NCBI GenBank assembly: GCA_016207695.1
Contig: JACQPC010000057.1
Location: 1-5,132 of the forward strand
Direction of reading: 5' to 3'
DNA: 5,132 nt
Source: Candidatus Doudnabacteria bacterium
Lineage (GTDB): Bacteria > Patescibacteriota > Doudnabacteria > UBA920 > O2-02-FULL-48-8
Part shown: piece by piece, positions 5,065 to 5,132 of the stretch
How the letters are laid out: the number at the start of each line of letters is the position of its first letter
Numbering within the stretch: position 1 is the first letter of the stretch
The notes under the pieces: generated by a model
What the model saw: the letters and a program-made list of their open reading frames with translations, nothing else
What the model was told of the DNA's origin: nothing
The model's database searches: none
Translations under genes and position numbers: made by a program

Positions 5065-5132
5065 TACAACTTCCCGCGTGTTCTACTATGTATACATTCT
5101 CGAAAGTTTAAAAGACGGTAAACACTATGTAG
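5054..5132 (+). CDS. GIY-YIG-type nuclease, N-terminal fragment
   Basis: Only the first 26 codons are inside the window. After a short polar leader (MPSNTTSRV) comes Y11-Y-V-Y-I-L-E-S18, then L-K-D-G-K-H-Y25-V26, ending before the next residue. This matches the opening of the GIY-YIG domain as found in small URI/YhbQ-like endonucleases, where V13-Y14-I15 stands for the GIY triad and Y25-V26 starts the YIG triad. The catalytic Arg and Glu would lie beyond the window. Such proteins cut DNA, and many small ones are of unknown role. The ATG overlaps the end of atpA by 11 bases in another frame, and GAGGAG (5035-5040) is 13 bases upstream. A GTG at 5078 is a possible later start. Its place directly after atpA, where atpG normally follows, is unusual. 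Confidence 0.75.
   Translation, partial: MPSNTTSRVFYYVYILESLKDGKHYV

Overview
The window reads as a piece of a compact bacterial chromosome, with every gene on the + strand. It holds the end of a small housekeeping gene pair, one tRNA gene, and then the first two thirds of an F-type ATP synthase operon. The 5' end (1-807) has the C-terminal part of an HD-domain phosphohydrolase (its start is outside the window), overlapped by one base by a Nudix hydrolase. Next comes a tRNA-Thr(CGT) gene (893-968) with its own extended -10 promoter and a likely intrinsic terminator.

From about 1011 onward the window is the ATP synthase (atp) operon. A near-consensus promoter (1014-1042) lies on top of the tRNA terminator. 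The gene order is an AtpZ/AtpI-type assembly protein, a (atpB), c (atpE), b (atpF), delta (atpH) and alpha (atpA). Together these give the proton channel (a/c), the peripheral stalk (b/delta) and the non-catalytic nucleotide-binding head subunit (alpha). Subunits gamma, beta and epsilon are not in the window and are presumably downstream. Immediately after atpA, overlapping its end by 11 bases, a different kind of gene starts: a GIY-YIG-type nuclease, cut off by the window edge.

The subunits are clearly functional by motif: Arg204 in a, Glu59 in c, the Walker A motif and the arginine finger in alpha. Several details are unusual. The delta subunit is only 132 residues. The first helix of c has an alanine series where most c subunits have glycines. 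Three palindromic elements of about 60 bp sit inside the operon: before atpZ, between atpE and atpF, and between atpH and atpA. Two of them look like divergent members of one family. Strong Shine-Dalgarno sequences are mostly absent; atpE, whose product is needed in many copies, is the exception.

The short genes, tight overlaps, HD/Nudix neighbourhood, single-copy-type tRNA, short delta subunit and GIY-YIG gene all suggest a member of the Candidate Phyla Radiation (Patescibacteria, perhaps Parcubacteria). This is an inference from style and remembered family patterns, not a proven placement. All eight visible stop codons are TAA or TAG and no TGA occurs in frame, so nothing in the window shows code reassignment.
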